DNA of 64,000 nucleotides from Saturnia japonica (GCA_033032175.1 CM065318.1:9238001-9302000), one strand, 5' to 3'; shown: positions 32,276-43,124, numbered from the stretch's first letter. Numbers and translations: made by a program. The notes: generated by a model from the letters alone, not told the origin.

Positions 32276-32289
32276 TCTGCTTCCTTTGT

Positions 32290-33200
32290 GAAAAGCCAAC
32301 ATGATGACGGCGACTGTCATCTCCAATACAGTAGCGCTGTCCTTAGACTTACTGTCAGAACAAATTCTACAGAGACTGATAAAAAGTACAAAAGTAAGTT
32401 ACTTATATTTACCCCGCCCACACATTCGGATAAAACATATGGACCTTAAGTGAAACGGCACGAGGCATGTTTAACAACGTTGTCACTGGCATAATATTGA
32501 CTCTAGTCTCTAACGCAATACTTTGTCTACTACAATAGTAAAATCATTTTAGCAAACATAAGATTGCGTATGTAAAAAAATATTACACGAGAAGTATCTT
32601 ATAAAAAATTGAAATAATTTTTTTTACATTTAAAACGGTTTTTTTTATATACACTAGTTATATCTAGGCAAAATATCGCCAACCTTATACTATTTCATTA
32701 CAAATCAGACACTGACAGAGCAGTTGGCAGAAGCTTAGAACTTATTTATTTCATTAGGACCACCAATGGCCTGCGTACTAAATACCTATAGATACAAAAA
32801 CAGAATTCCATTTAAATTAATTATTTATTTACAGGCAAACCTTTTATAACATTCAGAACGTGCACATTGTAGAGATCAACAATAATAATATTATATATAT
32901 AGATATATACATGCATAACACTAGTATAGATAATCAAATAATCAAACCAAGTTATATAAAATAAAATAAATACAAAAATAAACTAGTTACAGAAAAACAA
33001 ATCTCAACTACACAATAAAATTAAAATAGAATATTAAAAGAAATAATTATACAAAGCTTAATTAATAAAAAATACATTAAGAAATTGATTACTTAAAACT
33101 TAACTATTATAGACGGCATCAATGCCAATTTTACGTGCGTTTTGTGTGACCTTGCGATCTGAAGGGTTAAATCATAATATTTCAATATATTCACTTTTAG
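32290..33200. other. No recognisable gene
   Basis: AT-rich with short TA-repeat runs near 32890. No repeat assigned. Confidence 0.4.
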
Positions 33201-33224
33201 ATACATTTTTAGTAACACAGCAAA

Positions 33225-33345
33225 GCGATGGCAGTGTGCATGATGGTAAGCACAGACCCAAAAACAACGGCGACCACCAAGAGATCGCAATCCGTCGACG
33301 GTCACCGTTGTTACACCGGCCTGCAAGCCTGTCGGTAGCTGGATA
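33225..33345 (+). repeat. Short dispersed repeat (CAACGGCGACCACC motif)
   Basis: GGTAAGCACAGACCCAAAAA, CAACGGCGACCACCAAGAGA and GGTCACCGTTGTTACACCGG. It is the forward relative of 14150-14225 and of the diverged 36535-36630 copy. The inner CGGCGACCACC and CGGTCACCGTTG words are partly inverted, so it may fold. Overlapping ORFs on both strands are incidental. Confidence 0.5.
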
Positions 33346-33500
33346 TATCTCGAAGCAAATCAAGAGAAAACTGTGATAGATTTATCATCATATGTACGGT
33401 AACCGAGAGAAATTTTTTACGGGTTTTTCACCATCTGTACGTTGGTTGCGACCTAGTCGCGTGAAGTTCTCTACTACCACTATATGAAGGCGATTTGATG

Positions 33501-33612
33501 TGTGAACCTAATGCTCCCCAAGTTCGGTGAAGCTGTAAATGCCGCAGCGGCTTCAGGGCTCCTAAGGCTAACAGTGTAGTCAGATCTAAAAAAAAAAATG
33601 TGAACCTAATGC
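33501..33612 (+). mobile_element. Short poly(A) retroposon with 14 bp target-site duplication
   Basis: An 84 bp insert at 33515-33598 ends in a run of twelve A residues. It is bounded by perfect direct repeats TGTGAACCTAATGC at 33501-33514 and 33599-33612. The insert (CAAGTTCGGTGAAGCTGTAA, GCGGCTTCAGGGCTCCTAAG, GCTAACAGTG) is the 3' part of a family also present at 42.3, 43.5, 43.8 (-) and 44.9 kb. Poly(A) plus a duplication of this size shows retroposition by a LINE machinery of poly(A)-recognising type. The source RNA is not identified. Confidence 0.85.
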
Positions 33613-33619
33613 AACATAT

Positions 33620-34360
33620 CAAGAGCATATTCAAAATTCGTATTCGTTTCTGTTATGAAATTATTTAGTAATAGGATGACGTTGAAGAAAAATTAAGAAC
33701 GCTTGAGAAATATTATTGTAATGAGAAATTACAGAATTAATATACATTGTTCGCATTTTAAACCTTTGATGGCTCAGTCATAGCAATCGGAAACCATTTT
33801 TATTTATATGTTTAACATAATTGTAGTTTTATATTATTCCTGCATTTCCCATCAAGTATTATTAATTTATTATGTATAAATTTGTGACTGTTTTATGTTG
33901 TGTGTATACGTTTTATGGGTTATTCTCACAGGTTATTTTACAGTACACCGAACATTTGGCTACTAAATTCTATAACGTGTGTTTGTCACACTTGACATTG
34001 GCAAAATTACCTACATAGGCAGAAAACCAAAATTTAAAAAAGTCTGACCATTTGGTGAGGTGAAGTTCATGATAAAACTATTGTTGTATGTTAGCATTTT
34101 GAGTCATCAAGCACTTATTTGCTATTGGCTTGTTCTAGGATCCGGATTGAGAGTTAACTGCCTTTTAACCTTTGTATGTTACCAACTTGGACGCCCTGTT
34201 CATTTAATATCATATATTCAATTGATAAGAAAAAAATTGTGTGTAATTACTTACGCACGCACGTAAGATACCATATTATCTTTGGTGTAACAAATGTAAA
34301 ATATCTTAAAAGATTTATTTTGCTGACTTTTGTAATTTTTAATTTAAGTACCTTATTTAT
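33620..34360. other. AT-rich stretch with a shared repeat at 33955-34030
   Basis: TAAATTCTATAACGTGTG, TGTCACACTTGACATTGGC and AAAATTACCTACATAGGCAG recur at 37875-37930. Otherwise short ORFs only; those at 34060-34370 have no recognisable domain. Confidence 0.4.
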
Positions 34361-34365
34361 ACAAT

Positions 34366-34648
34366 GTTAATCATCATTATCATTTCAGCCGCAGGACGTC
34401 CACTGCTGAACATAGGCCTCCCCTATAGATCTCCAGAGCGACCGATCTTGTGCGGCCTGCACCCAACGGTTCCCGGCGACCTTTATTATGTCGTCTTTCC
34501 ATCTAGTGGGGGGCCGTCCTATGCTGAGCTTTCCGGTGCGTGGTTTCCACTCGAGAACCTTTCTGCCCCAACGGCCGTCAGTTCTCCGAACTATGTGCCC
34601 CGCCCACTGCCACTTCAACTTGCTAATCCTTTCGTTAATGTTAAACAT
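34366..34648 (-). mobile_element. RTE-like LINE ORF2 C-terminus, intact reading frame to stop
   Basis: A minus-strand frame from 34648 reads NINERISKLKWQWAGHIV, RRTDGRWGRKVLEWKPRTG, GRPPTRWKDDIIKVAG, RWVQAAQDRSLWRSIGEAYV and QQWTSCG, followed by a stop. This is the well-known last 85 or so residues of lepidopteran endonuclease-reverse transcriptase LINEs. After the stop comes the (ATG/ATA)n-like tail (TGATAATGATGATTA in reverse). No stop or frameshift interrupts the segment, so insertion is recent compared with the 28.7 and 56.4 kb copies. All upstream domains are missing. The word AATGTTAA occurs at both edges and may be a short target duplication. Confidence 0.8.
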
Positions 34649-34659
34649 TTGTTTAAATT

Positions 34660-35630
34660 AAACATTTAACAAATAATGTTAAACATACATATTATTAAAT
34701 TTCATCATGTCGCACTTAGTTCTGTCACATCACATGACGCATGCGCAATTCTCAATTTTATCCTTTACATAAACGCGCCAAAAGAAGAATAACTTAAATA
34801 AAAGCTCGTAATAAAAACAATAGCTCTTGTAATGTTAAGGGTAAGGCCATATCTTACTCCGGAAAAAAAACCTTTGTCCAGAAATGGGATATTTTGTGCT
34901 CATATTCTCATTATATTTAACATTACATTGTGTTCTATAAGTTCATTGCTATCGTTGTAATGACACTAAATTATCTCGCTAGGGTCAACTATCGCTTGAG
35001 CTTGTTTCCTAGAACGTTATTGTTCGATTTATTTTAATTTAAAGGTTAATAACAAATAATAATACTATGATAGTTATTGCTCAAGAAATTCTATATTACA
35101 ATAATACAAAAAAAAAAAATTATAATAAAAAAATATTTATCAATTCGTATAAATTCGTAATATTGTGTTCACTAATCGTTTCGTTATGTCAATACCTACA
35201 CTTTATATTCTGTGGGTGGTCTTCCAGATGTTAAAAAGTTCAAGCAAAATATCTTTCACAGATACGTACTTGAATGGAATCTAGTTTGTTTATATCTATA
35301 AATACAGTGTATAGATTGCTTTCATCTCATCTATAGTCGCGACATATTTTATGAATACGTACATACAATTAATAAACATATTGGATTATTATTTAAATCA
35401 AAGTTTTAAAGGTAAAGTTTTAATTGCTTCTAGAACGGACAACCTACCCGAGTTGTAACCATGCAATGGAAGACGCAATATGGACAGACACGTAACAAAG
35501 TGAACCGACGCGGTCCTGGTGAAGGTAGTGGAAAGGCGGTGGATGCGATTAGTTTAGGGTCGACCTTTTTGGTGATTTTTGGAAAAGACCTATCAATGCC
35601 TTTTAACATATTTGGACGTCTTATGGTTAA
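34660..35630. other. No recognisable gene
   Basis: AT-rich. A 60-codon ORF starting at 35461 runs into the SINE that follows and is not supported as a gene. Confidence 0.4.
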
Positions 35631-35632
35631 AC

Positions 35633-35897
35633 TGCCTCGTTAGCCTAGCGGTCATAAGCGCGACTGCTATGAGCGAGGTCCTGTGTTCGAATCCCAGGTC
35701 GAGCAAAGTGTTATTGGTTTTTCCGATGAAATTCCCAGTAGAAGCTCGGAATTTGGTTTCGTCCACGATTAATGGCAATAGGCTCGCCCCCTATTACATG
35801 GGACCTAAAAACATGCTCGGCGAATTGTGGGTGTACATTAGTACACCTCTGCCTAACCCTTCGGGGAATACAGCCGTGATAGTATGTTATGGTTAAA
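35633..35897 (+). mobile_element. tRNA-derived SINE (SINE-1), full-length copy
   Basis: The head TTAGCCTAGCGGTCATAAGC holds an A-box-like element and GTGTTCGAATCCCAGGTCGA holds a near-perfect B box; together they resemble a tRNA. The body continues TTCCGATGAAATTCCCAGTA, ATTAATGGCAATAGGCTCGC, CCCCTATTACATGGGACCTA and GCGAATTGTGGGTGTACATT. The end is CACCTCTGCCTAACCCTTCG then GGGAATACAGCCGTGATAGT. It shares about 250 bp with 49257-49510 and part with 15535-15705. It is not a real tRNA gene: no cloverleaf follows and the 3' part is unrelated. Confidence 0.8.
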
Positions 35898-35899
35898 TG

Positions 35900-36530
35900 A
35901 ATGGATGGATTGTTTTAATAGAGCCTAATACAATACAAATTGTATTATATGTTATTGACAACATATGCATCGATTTCCATTGACTGAAAAGCTTCTGAAC
36001 CACATTTTATCGAATTAACTTAGTAACATTTCATTTTACTATATTAATTTTAAAATTGTAAGACGATATTTTATCAGTATACCTACTTAATAAAAAAAAT
36101 CTTTAAAAAAATTTACGTTTGCAAAAAATAAACCGACCATGATATAAGAATAAGTTAAAAATTGATGAAATTCTATAACAACGGACAAGGCCGGTCTGTA
36201 ACACAAAATCTGCTTGAAGTAACTTAATAACAAAATTTGCATGGCAATAAGGAAGCTTCAACTTGCGCCTGATCTAAATAATATTATATCAAATGATATT
36301 GTGAGGTGTTTCAATTGAATTCCAGTTAAGTACAGCGAGACGTGCGAATATAATTTCTCAATTGGTTTTATTACAAGTGCTATTTGTAACTGCATAAAAG
36401 AAATTATTTGTTCCAAAACTAGTTTATTTGCATGTTTGTTGTAACAATTTTGTGGACCCAAAATATTAATATAGCAAATAGGTATATTTCATACATTATT
36501 ATAATGATCGTTTTTATATAGGCTTGGAAA
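35900..36530. other. No recognisable gene
   Basis: AT-rich, with a 67-codon minus-strand ORF without domain. Confidence 0.4.
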
Positions 36531-36534
36531 AAAG

Positions 36535-36630
36535 TGCGATGGTCAGTACATCACAATACAAAAGCAACAGCGACCGGTGAGCAGTGACTGTCTGTAGACA
36601 GTGATCGTTGTCACTTGCGCGAACAAATAG
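36535..36630 (+). repeat. Diverged copy of the CAACGGCGACC repeat
   Basis: GCGATGGTCAGTACATCACA, ATACAAAAGCAACAGCGACC then GTGACTGTCTGTAGACAGTG. Similar to 33225-33345. It includes its own small inverted repeat, CTGTCTGTAGACAG. Confidence 0.4.
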
Positions 36631-36746
36631 GTACCTATTAGTGTAAAAAACTTCTCGGTAAATGACCTCAAAATAGAAGGCTATCCACTTGATCACAGCT
36701 CCATTATTCCTTTTATAATATATTATAAGAAATAATATTATGAGAC

Positions 36747-36865
36747 ACTAGCTGGTGTCTCGCACTTTCACCGGAGTTAAGCTTCTGCTCCGCTCCTTAG
36801 AAGTCCTCCTTATAGCGTGAAGTTATATTAACTATAGCTTTCTTCAATGAACTATATATTTAACG
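36747..36865 (-). mobile_element. Helitron-like end
   Basis: ACTAGCTGGTGTCTCGCACT, TTCACCGGAG and CTTCTGCTCCGCTCC. In reverse it ends CCAGCTAG before T. The left edge forms a perfect hairpin, GAGACACTAGCTGGTGTCTC at 36741-36760, partly by combination with flanking host bases. Confidence 0.5.
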
Positions 36866-36917
36866 TATACATATTTTTTCATATCGAACTGATTTTCCTG
36901 AGATTAGCGCGTTCTAA

Positions 36918-37045
36918 ATCAAAATCTAAAAACCTTTATTCAATTTAGTAGGTATCTAAGAAGTCGCTAAAACACTACTACCGATTCGGAAAATATCCCA
37001 GTCATGGAGAAGAGCCGGTAAGAAACTCGATCGGGTCTATATAAA
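36918..37045 (+). mobile_element. LINE or SINE tail (AACCGG..AAGAAACTCG type), forward
   Basis: ATCTAAAAACCTTTATTCAA, CACTACTACCGATTCGGAAA, AGAGCCGGTAAGAAACTCGA and TCGGGT. Forward partner of 18765-18895. Confidence 0.6.
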
Positions 37046-37049
37046 TTAT

Positions 37050-38700
37050 GTTTACAGTTAATAAATACATTAATTTAGTGGGTATGCAGAGCCATTTCCA
37101 GACATCACTATTATTCACGAAATAATATATCCACTCCATAATAAACTTTTGACAGTAAAACCGGTTTGACATGCTTTCAAACATACAAAATAGCTAATTT
37201 AACAATATATTAGTATTAATATTATTATAATATGTTAACATTAGTAAAGATTAAGAGATATTAATTCTATACTTTTATTTAAAACAATTTGTTATAATGA
37301 AATTTGATATTTTTAATGACATTACTGACTGTGAAATTAATTTGATGGTATATTTTATCTAATTTTAAAATCACAAATATTGTATAATTTATGCATTATG
37401 AATATAATCAAACAACGTAAACAGGAGTAAACATATTATAAAACATGATGTAAAGTCTCATGATTAAACTAACAAATAAACACTTCTCAATCAATGCTAA
37501 TTCATTTTAAATCGCTTATCATTCCTATCATCTACGTCAAATACTGTTAGAATAAATAATAATTTCTTGAGTAAATGAACATTTTTTTTTTATTGACAGT
37601 CTTTTATTGTGGAAAAATCATTTTCACTTTTTTTATGACAAATTATATTTCTCTTATTTTTATATTTCAAATGTGACAACAGAACATGTTGCGATAGACA
37701 AACAATAGAAAACAGGAACGTTAGATAGTACTCCTTAGAAGAGTCGTGTACTTTCCAACAAATACAAGACATTATTTATTTTATATTAAAAAAAAAAACA
37801 TTCCTAGAGATGTTATTTTTATCGTCAAAGCTACTACAGAGTCAGAGTAAGTTACCTACTAATTATATTCCAACAAATTCTAAAACGTGTTGTCACACTT
37901 GAAATTGACGAAATTGCCTACATAGTAACAGCTATATAAAACAAACGGTACTTCGTTTACTTAAGACATGCATTCAAAGTTAAAATAAATTGAAAATTTA
38001 ATAAACCCCTGAAATATGTAACCTATTCATTGAGAACATTTCAGTGAGCTCAAACGCTGTAAATTGGTGAGGAGTTAGGTATCAGGCAATAACGTTTTAT
38101 AAATAGACTCGTTATACTCTCACTAAGAGCAATTTGAAAACGTTACAAATATTACTATCAGCATGTTGAAACAAAAGAGATAGGAAATCACAGCGTAAGG
38201 AAGAAACTGTGTTGTCAAAAAAGGATAAAAGTTTTTTCTCGCTCATGCCGGGTACCAAGTCCAAAGTGCACTGAGGGCAATTTGCAATTCACGATGGCAT
38301 TTAAAAAGCGTCAAATCTATATCTGCTTATAAAATATCATTGGTATTAGGACTACATATTCCAGGCTGCAGCATCAGGTCAAAGTTTTACTAATATCATT
38401 GATTTATTGAAGTAACAACATACCAAATCTCGACTTAATCAGACCTGTGGAAGATCCTCATGTCTATTTATCAACTATAAAAGAGCTTTTAATCTTCAAA
38501 CGACTTAACAGATTTTCTTGACTCATAGCAAGAACACTCTCGATCAAGTAAGTCACTTTTCAAAAGAAAGATATCTGATAAAAATCGGTTCATCTGCATA
38601 AATACAAAATAATTTAACTGGTACCTATAAGCCGAGGTTCTAAGTTTCAGAGAAGGTACTCGATATTCTATTATATTAAATATTTGGCACCCAAATTATT
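37050..38700. other. AT-rich stretch without recognisable gene
   Basis: Only the shared word block at 37875-37930 (CACACTTGAAATTGACG, AAATTGCCTACATAG) links to 33955-34030. Nothing else recognisable. Confidence 0.45.
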
Positions 38701-38704
38701 AAAA

Positions 38705-38905
38705 AAAACAATTGATTTCAACATTTGTTATTTGTTCCTAGATGAAACTGATACAGTATTAAAAAAATATTACATGAATTATCGTCACTAGGTACAATAA
38801 AACAAAAAGTTTAGTAAGCAACTTCATGGTTTATACTTTTCGTTACAAACTATAAAAATTAACTATATAAATTTAATATAACGCGCCTAAAAAAATATAA
38901 GTAAA
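38705..38905 (+). repeat. Repeat family B, copy near 38.8 kb
   Basis: TTGATTTCAACATTTGTTAT, TTCCTAGATGAAACTGATAC, ATTATCGTCACTAGG, AAGTTTAGTAAGCAACTTCA, TGGTTTATACTTTTCGTTAC and ATAACGCGCCTAAAAAAATA. The full order of the family B unit is visible here in one block of about 200 bp. Confidence 0.6.
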
Positions 38906-38909
38906 CAAT

Positions 38910-39900
38910 CCCAACCAAAACATAAATTTGAAAAAGGGGCCAAGTTCGGTAGCAACAACGTTCGAGGTATGTAGTCGTTCGCCCTGTTAAAGAGCTGAGA
39001 TCTAAAGGGTGCCATAGATGTTGCTGTAGTAAATATAGGTGTAGAAATGTAGGTTCTTCAATTCATTTTCAAAACAATTCGTTACTTTCTTTGACTTTCT
39101 AAAGACACGAAATCTTCCTAGATCTAGGTTAGAATCAAGGACAGGACATTTAGGATGCATTTTTACACGTATGAAGATTTAAATGGTCATAAATTGCGTT
39201 TAGGTTATGCCCATATAAAATAGGAATGTGTGTATATAAAATACTGATTTATTTTTTACATGTATAATGAAATGAAGTGAAATAATACGATATTAATCCA
39301 AATTATTTTGTCATCTCGTAATTTTAAATTGAAATAAACTGATTTGATTATACAATTTTGTTCTAAAATTCTACGAAAGAGGTCATTGTTTGGTGTTTTT
39401 GCGCTATCAAGATTTTTATTAAATTATAGTAATACACACATACTAGGTATAATACGCCATTATTCCCTGCAAATTGAGAGTTAATAAAATAAAATAAAAC
39501 TATTAAATAGACAGCTTTTCCTAAAAGATTGCAAAACCTTAAATTTTTACAATGAAATAGTAAGTAGGTATAGAGGAAATTTTCGTGATAATATCGGTTA
39601 ATAATTAAAATTACATTATTTGGGTATATCGCTGTGTTTATACACGAAAATCCAACATTATTTTTATATTTATCTTAATTTAAGTGTTTGTACAACCGAG
39701 ATATGTTACAGTAAATTACATATTATGTAATTGTAAATAAAATAATTACTTATGTTTAACTTCGAGCGTCAAATATGCACTACTTACTTTTATAATATAT
39801 TTGGATAAAAGACAGCAGTCCAAAAAGGAATATAATACTGATTAGAACCCTTGTTTATCAGCGTGTGACGTTTAGTTAAACACAAATACAAATATTTTCA
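38910..39900. other. No recognisable gene
   Basis: AT-rich sequence with no ORF or shared repeat beyond short words. Confidence 0.4.
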
Positions 39901-39902
39901 CA

Positions 39903-40110
39903 TTCATAGTGAACATTCATTCACATTCCAAATTAGGGTATTCTTATACTATGGATGTTGGAAACACAAAGATTCTGACAAAAGTACCCAAAGATCCCTC
40001 ATCCCATAACTTTCTTGTAAATAGATTTTGGCTCTCGCCTAGAATCAAATTTCAAGCCCTCGACGGGAAAAGTAAATATTTACCGACTACCGATTGAGTT
40101 ATCGACATGG
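39903..40110 (-). mobile_element. Possible tRNA-derived SINE (SINE-4), reverse
   Basis: In reverse the block starts GTCGATAACTCAATCGGTAG (A-box-like), then TTTCCCGTCGAGGGCTTGAA and TTTGATTCTAGGCGAGAGC (B-box-like). It continues through ATGGGATGAGGGATCTTTGG to AACATCCATAGTATAAGAAT. Gene-like ORFs across it are incidental. Only one copy is in the window, so the call rests on the polymerase III-like head. Confidence 0.45.
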
Positions 40111-40119
40111 TAAATATAA

Positions 40120-40460
40120 AATTGGTTACAATATAGTTAGTAGATATATATGTATGAAATTATTTACATAACAGGTAATTCAAACAATAGAAAAATAGCT
40201 GTCCACCTACTAGAGAGATAATAAAATATAAGAATTGCTAATAGGATATCTTAAAAACATAAAATTCCCACATTAACGCATAGGGGGCATCGACACGCCA
40301 ACCTAATCTATTGTACACTTTTATTATAATGTGGCAATAAAGTATGTGAATATATTCGTTGGAAGTAATCTCTAAAACTAGAGAAAAGGTACTAAAACTA
40401 TTAATTTGATTTTAAAAAGTCTTTCACTTGTAGAAAGTTGCATTCAGAGTGATCGTTATA
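40120..40460. other. No recognisable feature
   Basis: AT-rich, without ORF or shared repeat. Confidence 0.4.
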
Positions 40461-40467
40461 CGCTATA

Positions 40468-40690
40468 TTTTTAACTGACTTCAACAAAAGACTGTGGTTA
40501 CTCAATTCAAATTTTTTTGTGGATGTTCCAGCCTTTTAACTTCTTTGTTTATGTACCAATTTGGATGATTATTTTCTTGTTGGTTAAGGGATACCTCAAG
40601 GCTGGTCTCATTTTAAGTTCATTGGCATTGGACCTTCAACTTCGAAGATACTCATGAGAACTGTTCAAAATCATTGAAGTTGGTTTTCTT
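40468..40690 (+). mobile_element. MITE with TTTAACTGACTTCAA-type terminal repeats
   Basis: The left end TTTTTAACTGACTTCAA at 40468-40484 pairs with the right end TTGAAGTTGGTTTTCTTT at 40674-40691. Inside are GTCTCATTTTAAGTTCATTG and CATTGGACCTTCAACTTCG, shared with 1110-1260. The layout matches a common lepidopteran AACCGACTTCAA element of a few hundred bp. No transposase. Confidence 0.6.
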
Positions 40691-40734
40691 TTTTGTAATT
40701 TTTTTTAAATCTTTAATTCTTAATTCGACCAACT

Positions 40735-40830
40735 CTCCACCGCACAGGGTCGTGCCGCCTCGCCGCCAACACGTCCTTGTTGTATGCGACGCGACGCGGC
40801 GACGCGACGTGTCGTTGGTTTCACTTCCCG
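40735..40830. repeat. GC-rich patch with GCGACGC/GACGCG microrepeats
   Basis: GCCGCCTCGCCGCCAACACG and ATGCGACGCGACGCGGCGAC then GCGACGTG. It is the most GC-rich short run in the window and sits directly after a MITE. An 83-codon ORF spans it without a recognisable domain. Confidence 0.4.
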
Positions 40831-40929
40831 TACTTGTCTACCTACAACTTAGCAGATTGTTCGATGTTCATGTTTACTGCTCCGCTTTTTTATGTCGTAA
40901 CGTGATAGGTTCACTATACCTATAGGAAC

Positions 40930-41465
40930 TATAACCTACCTATAACCTACAATCTATTTCTTTACTTATATAGGCTATAAAATGCAGAAAGAATTTTTCA
41001 AATCTGACTGGCGTTTAAACAAACAAACGATCTTTTGAGTTTTATAATGTAAGTATGGATATGGTATAAGTAATTATATAAATATTATATTATTAGAAGC
41101 GCTAGGAGTCTTTATAAATTGCAACGATAAAATCGAAGTAACATGATATTCACGTAAATGAATGAGAAACAGTTAGGTACACGAACACTCGTATAAAACA
41201 ACAATGCGTTTAACAATTTATTAAATGTTACCTGTACGCTATATTTCTAAGGGTACCGCTTGCTGTCAAGCCAACACTGAAATTACTATGAAACAGTTTG
41301 GCGATTTTAGACAATATTATTTTTTATTTTGGAAAATAAATAAAAAACAAAAAAATACTATTGAGTTCACAAATGACAGTACTCAATAATAATATAGTTT
41401 ATTATTTTAATAACACCTACTAATTACTATTACAATTGATTTTACTAGAGCGAATTTTGTAATGG
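40930..41465. other. No recognisable gene
   Basis: AT-rich with no ORF of note. Confidence 0.4.
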
Positions 41466-41469
41466 AAAT

Positions 41470-41710
41470 ATTTTCAACTGGTTGTGCCGGCGTCTCCGCT
41501 CGCGCACACTACAGGCGAATGCGTAGTATTTATAAAATTCGTACTTTCTTATAACTTAAATAACTTTTTATTGAATGAACATATCGTATTTCTTGTAAAT
41601 ATAATGACCAAGTATCTATACATTTAAAAAAAAAGTAATAAAAATCTATCCAGTTAGTAGTTTTTGCGTGATGCGTGCACAACGGCAAACCTCTATTATC
41701 TAAAGATTTA
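41470..41710 (+). repeat. Dispersed repeat family A, copy 5
   Basis: GGCGTCTCCGCTCGCGCACA, CTACAGGCGAATGCGTAGTA, TTTTTATTGAATGAACATAT, AAAATCTATCCAGTTAGTAG, TTTTTGCGTGATGCGTGCAC and AACGGCAAACCTC. This is the fullest forward copy. Confidence 0.65.
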
Positions 41711-41792
41711 TGAAATTTTAGTTCGCGTTGAGTAGAGGCTAAAATTGAGTACTGTGCGCGCATCATATGACGAAAGTGCGACATGATAAAGA
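41710..41792 (+). repeat. Dispersed repeat (CATATGACGAAAGTGCG type), copy 2
   Basis: GCTAAAATTGAGTACTGTGC, GCGCATCATATGACGAAAGT and GCGACATGATAAAGA recur at 18985-19085 and 45600-45700. The neighbouring 131 bp MITE interrupts it: the family continuation is missing right at 41793. Confidence 0.5.
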
Positions 41793-41923
41793 GGGGCCAT
41801 CCATAAATTACGTCACACGTTTAGGGTTAGGGATGGGGTCGACGAAGTGTGACATTGTGTGACAAGGGTGGGGAGGGGTCAAAAAATCATGAAATTCGTG
41901 TGACGTAATTTATGTATGGCCCC
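41793..41923. mobile_element. 131 bp MITE with 27 bp terminal inverted repeats
   Basis: The left end GGGGCCATCCATAAATTACG continues GTCACACG, and the right end is its reverse complement with one mismatch (GGGGCCATACATAAATTACG). The inside is CT/GA-biased (GGGTGGGGAGGGGTC), and a CGTGTGACGTAA word sits in each arm. AGA flanks both ends and may be a 3 bp target duplication. This GGGGCCAT..AAATTACGTCAC element is, from memory, widespread in insects. No transposase. Confidence 0.8.
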
Positions 41924-41929
41924 AGATAA

Positions 41930-42270
41930 CATCAATAATAATAATATGAATACATTTAACTGACTTTATTTTAAAATGTGTTAAAAAGTATTGTGTACAG
42001 ATAGATATTATTTTAATTAAATTAAAATACAGTACATTACAGTAGTTATTACATTATCATCAATATCAACATCATGTTGGCATGGCATATCATGTTTACA
42101 ATTGCTTTTGTTTTGTTACGCCTTATAAAATAAATATAACTTCAAAATTATGTTATACATATACATGAAAATACACCATTTTTTTATTATGATTTTAATA
42201 TTTGTCATAGAGCAGATTATATGTATAGTAAGTTACATTCAATAGGTAATCAGATGTAATTCACGAAATT
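41930..42270. other. No recognisable feature
   Basis: AT-rich; nothing assigned. Confidence 0.4.
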
Positions 42271-42274
42271 GCAC

Positions 42275-42475
42275 GAAACAAACCAAGCCGATGTTCGGCC
42301 ACTTTGGCAAACTTGCGCTTAATGCCATTTCGACTGAGTGCCGAGTGCACTTGCCACAAAGTTCGGTGATGCTTTAAAGCCCTACAGGCATAGAATTATG
42401 AACTCGGCGTGTTAGAGTGAGCGGACTATATTACTCTATGCCTACAGGTCAACCAAGCTAGTCTGTAAGAAAAAA
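42275..42475 (+). mobile_element. Poly(A) retroposon family P, copy 2
   Basis: GATGTTCGGCCACTTTGGCA, TTTCGACTGAGTGCCGAG, CAAAGTTCGGTGATGCTTTA and AAGCCCTACAGG follow the family order. The sequence closes with GTCTGTAAGAAAAAAAAACT. The 3' third is rearranged: CATAGAATTATGAACTCGGC replaces the usual CTAAGGCTAACAG. Confidence 0.55.
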
Positions 42476-42479
42476 AAAC

Positions 42480-43120
42480 TGCTAAAATTTTTCATGTTAA
42501 ATTCCATAGCTTATAAATTTACCAGCACTTATGAAATATAAGTAAATATTTTATTTTTCGATTGCGTAGTGACTAACTCTGCAATGAACATCTATCTAGC
42601 ATATTTATTGTCTTGATACATTTATTCTTGTTATTTACTATCAGTTTAGTTGAATACCCGTAGACGTATTATGTATTGTTCAATATTTCCCAGAATTTAT
42701 GGGGTTATTTATTCAGGCGATTTTTTTTGTGTTGTAAAGTATTTAACTTTATTTGTACAGTTGTCAGAAATAAGGTTGAATGAAAACTTTCATAAATATT
42801 ATGTTCGTGAGTAGTTTTACAACGTATTTCCATTAACGATTGTTTACTTATTTAAACTATACCCATTTCGTTACAGAACCTAACGAGTACATAATTAATT
42901 AATGACTGAGTAATTATTCCGTGCTCGATACAACAAGAGAAACCAATACATTGCGGTATGGTACATTAACTGTCTTAGTAGTTATTTACGTATTATAATC
43001 AGTCGTATCTTTGCGGAGCATATTTTCACTTAAAAAGCACAAGAGATTGTATAATTAAACGCGTTAATCTCCGGAACTACCAGTGATTTTTTTTTTTGTT
43101 TAGTCTATTTATTGAGAAAG
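42480..43120. other. No recognisable gene
   Basis: AT-rich; no repeat assigned. Confidence 0.4.
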
Positions 43121-43124
43121 GTGA

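Noticed and set aside
34366..34648. TSD AATGTTAA for the 34.4 kb LINE
   Set aside because: The word occurs at both edges, but it is short, AT-rich and repeated a third time nearby, so coincidence cannot be excluded.
34364..34669. 101-codon plus-strand ORF as a gene
   Set aside because: It is the antisense shadow of the LINE ORF2 C-terminus that is clearly recognisable on the minus strand.
35633..35705. tRNA gene (A-box and B-box-like sequence at the start of SINE-1)
   Set aside because: The same head recurs at 49257 and 15535 attached to the same unrelated 3' body, so it is the tRNA-derived promoter of a SINE, not a free tRNA gene.
39909..40097. 62-codon ORF as a gene
   Set aside because: It coincides with a probable reversed SINE with polymerase III-like boxes.
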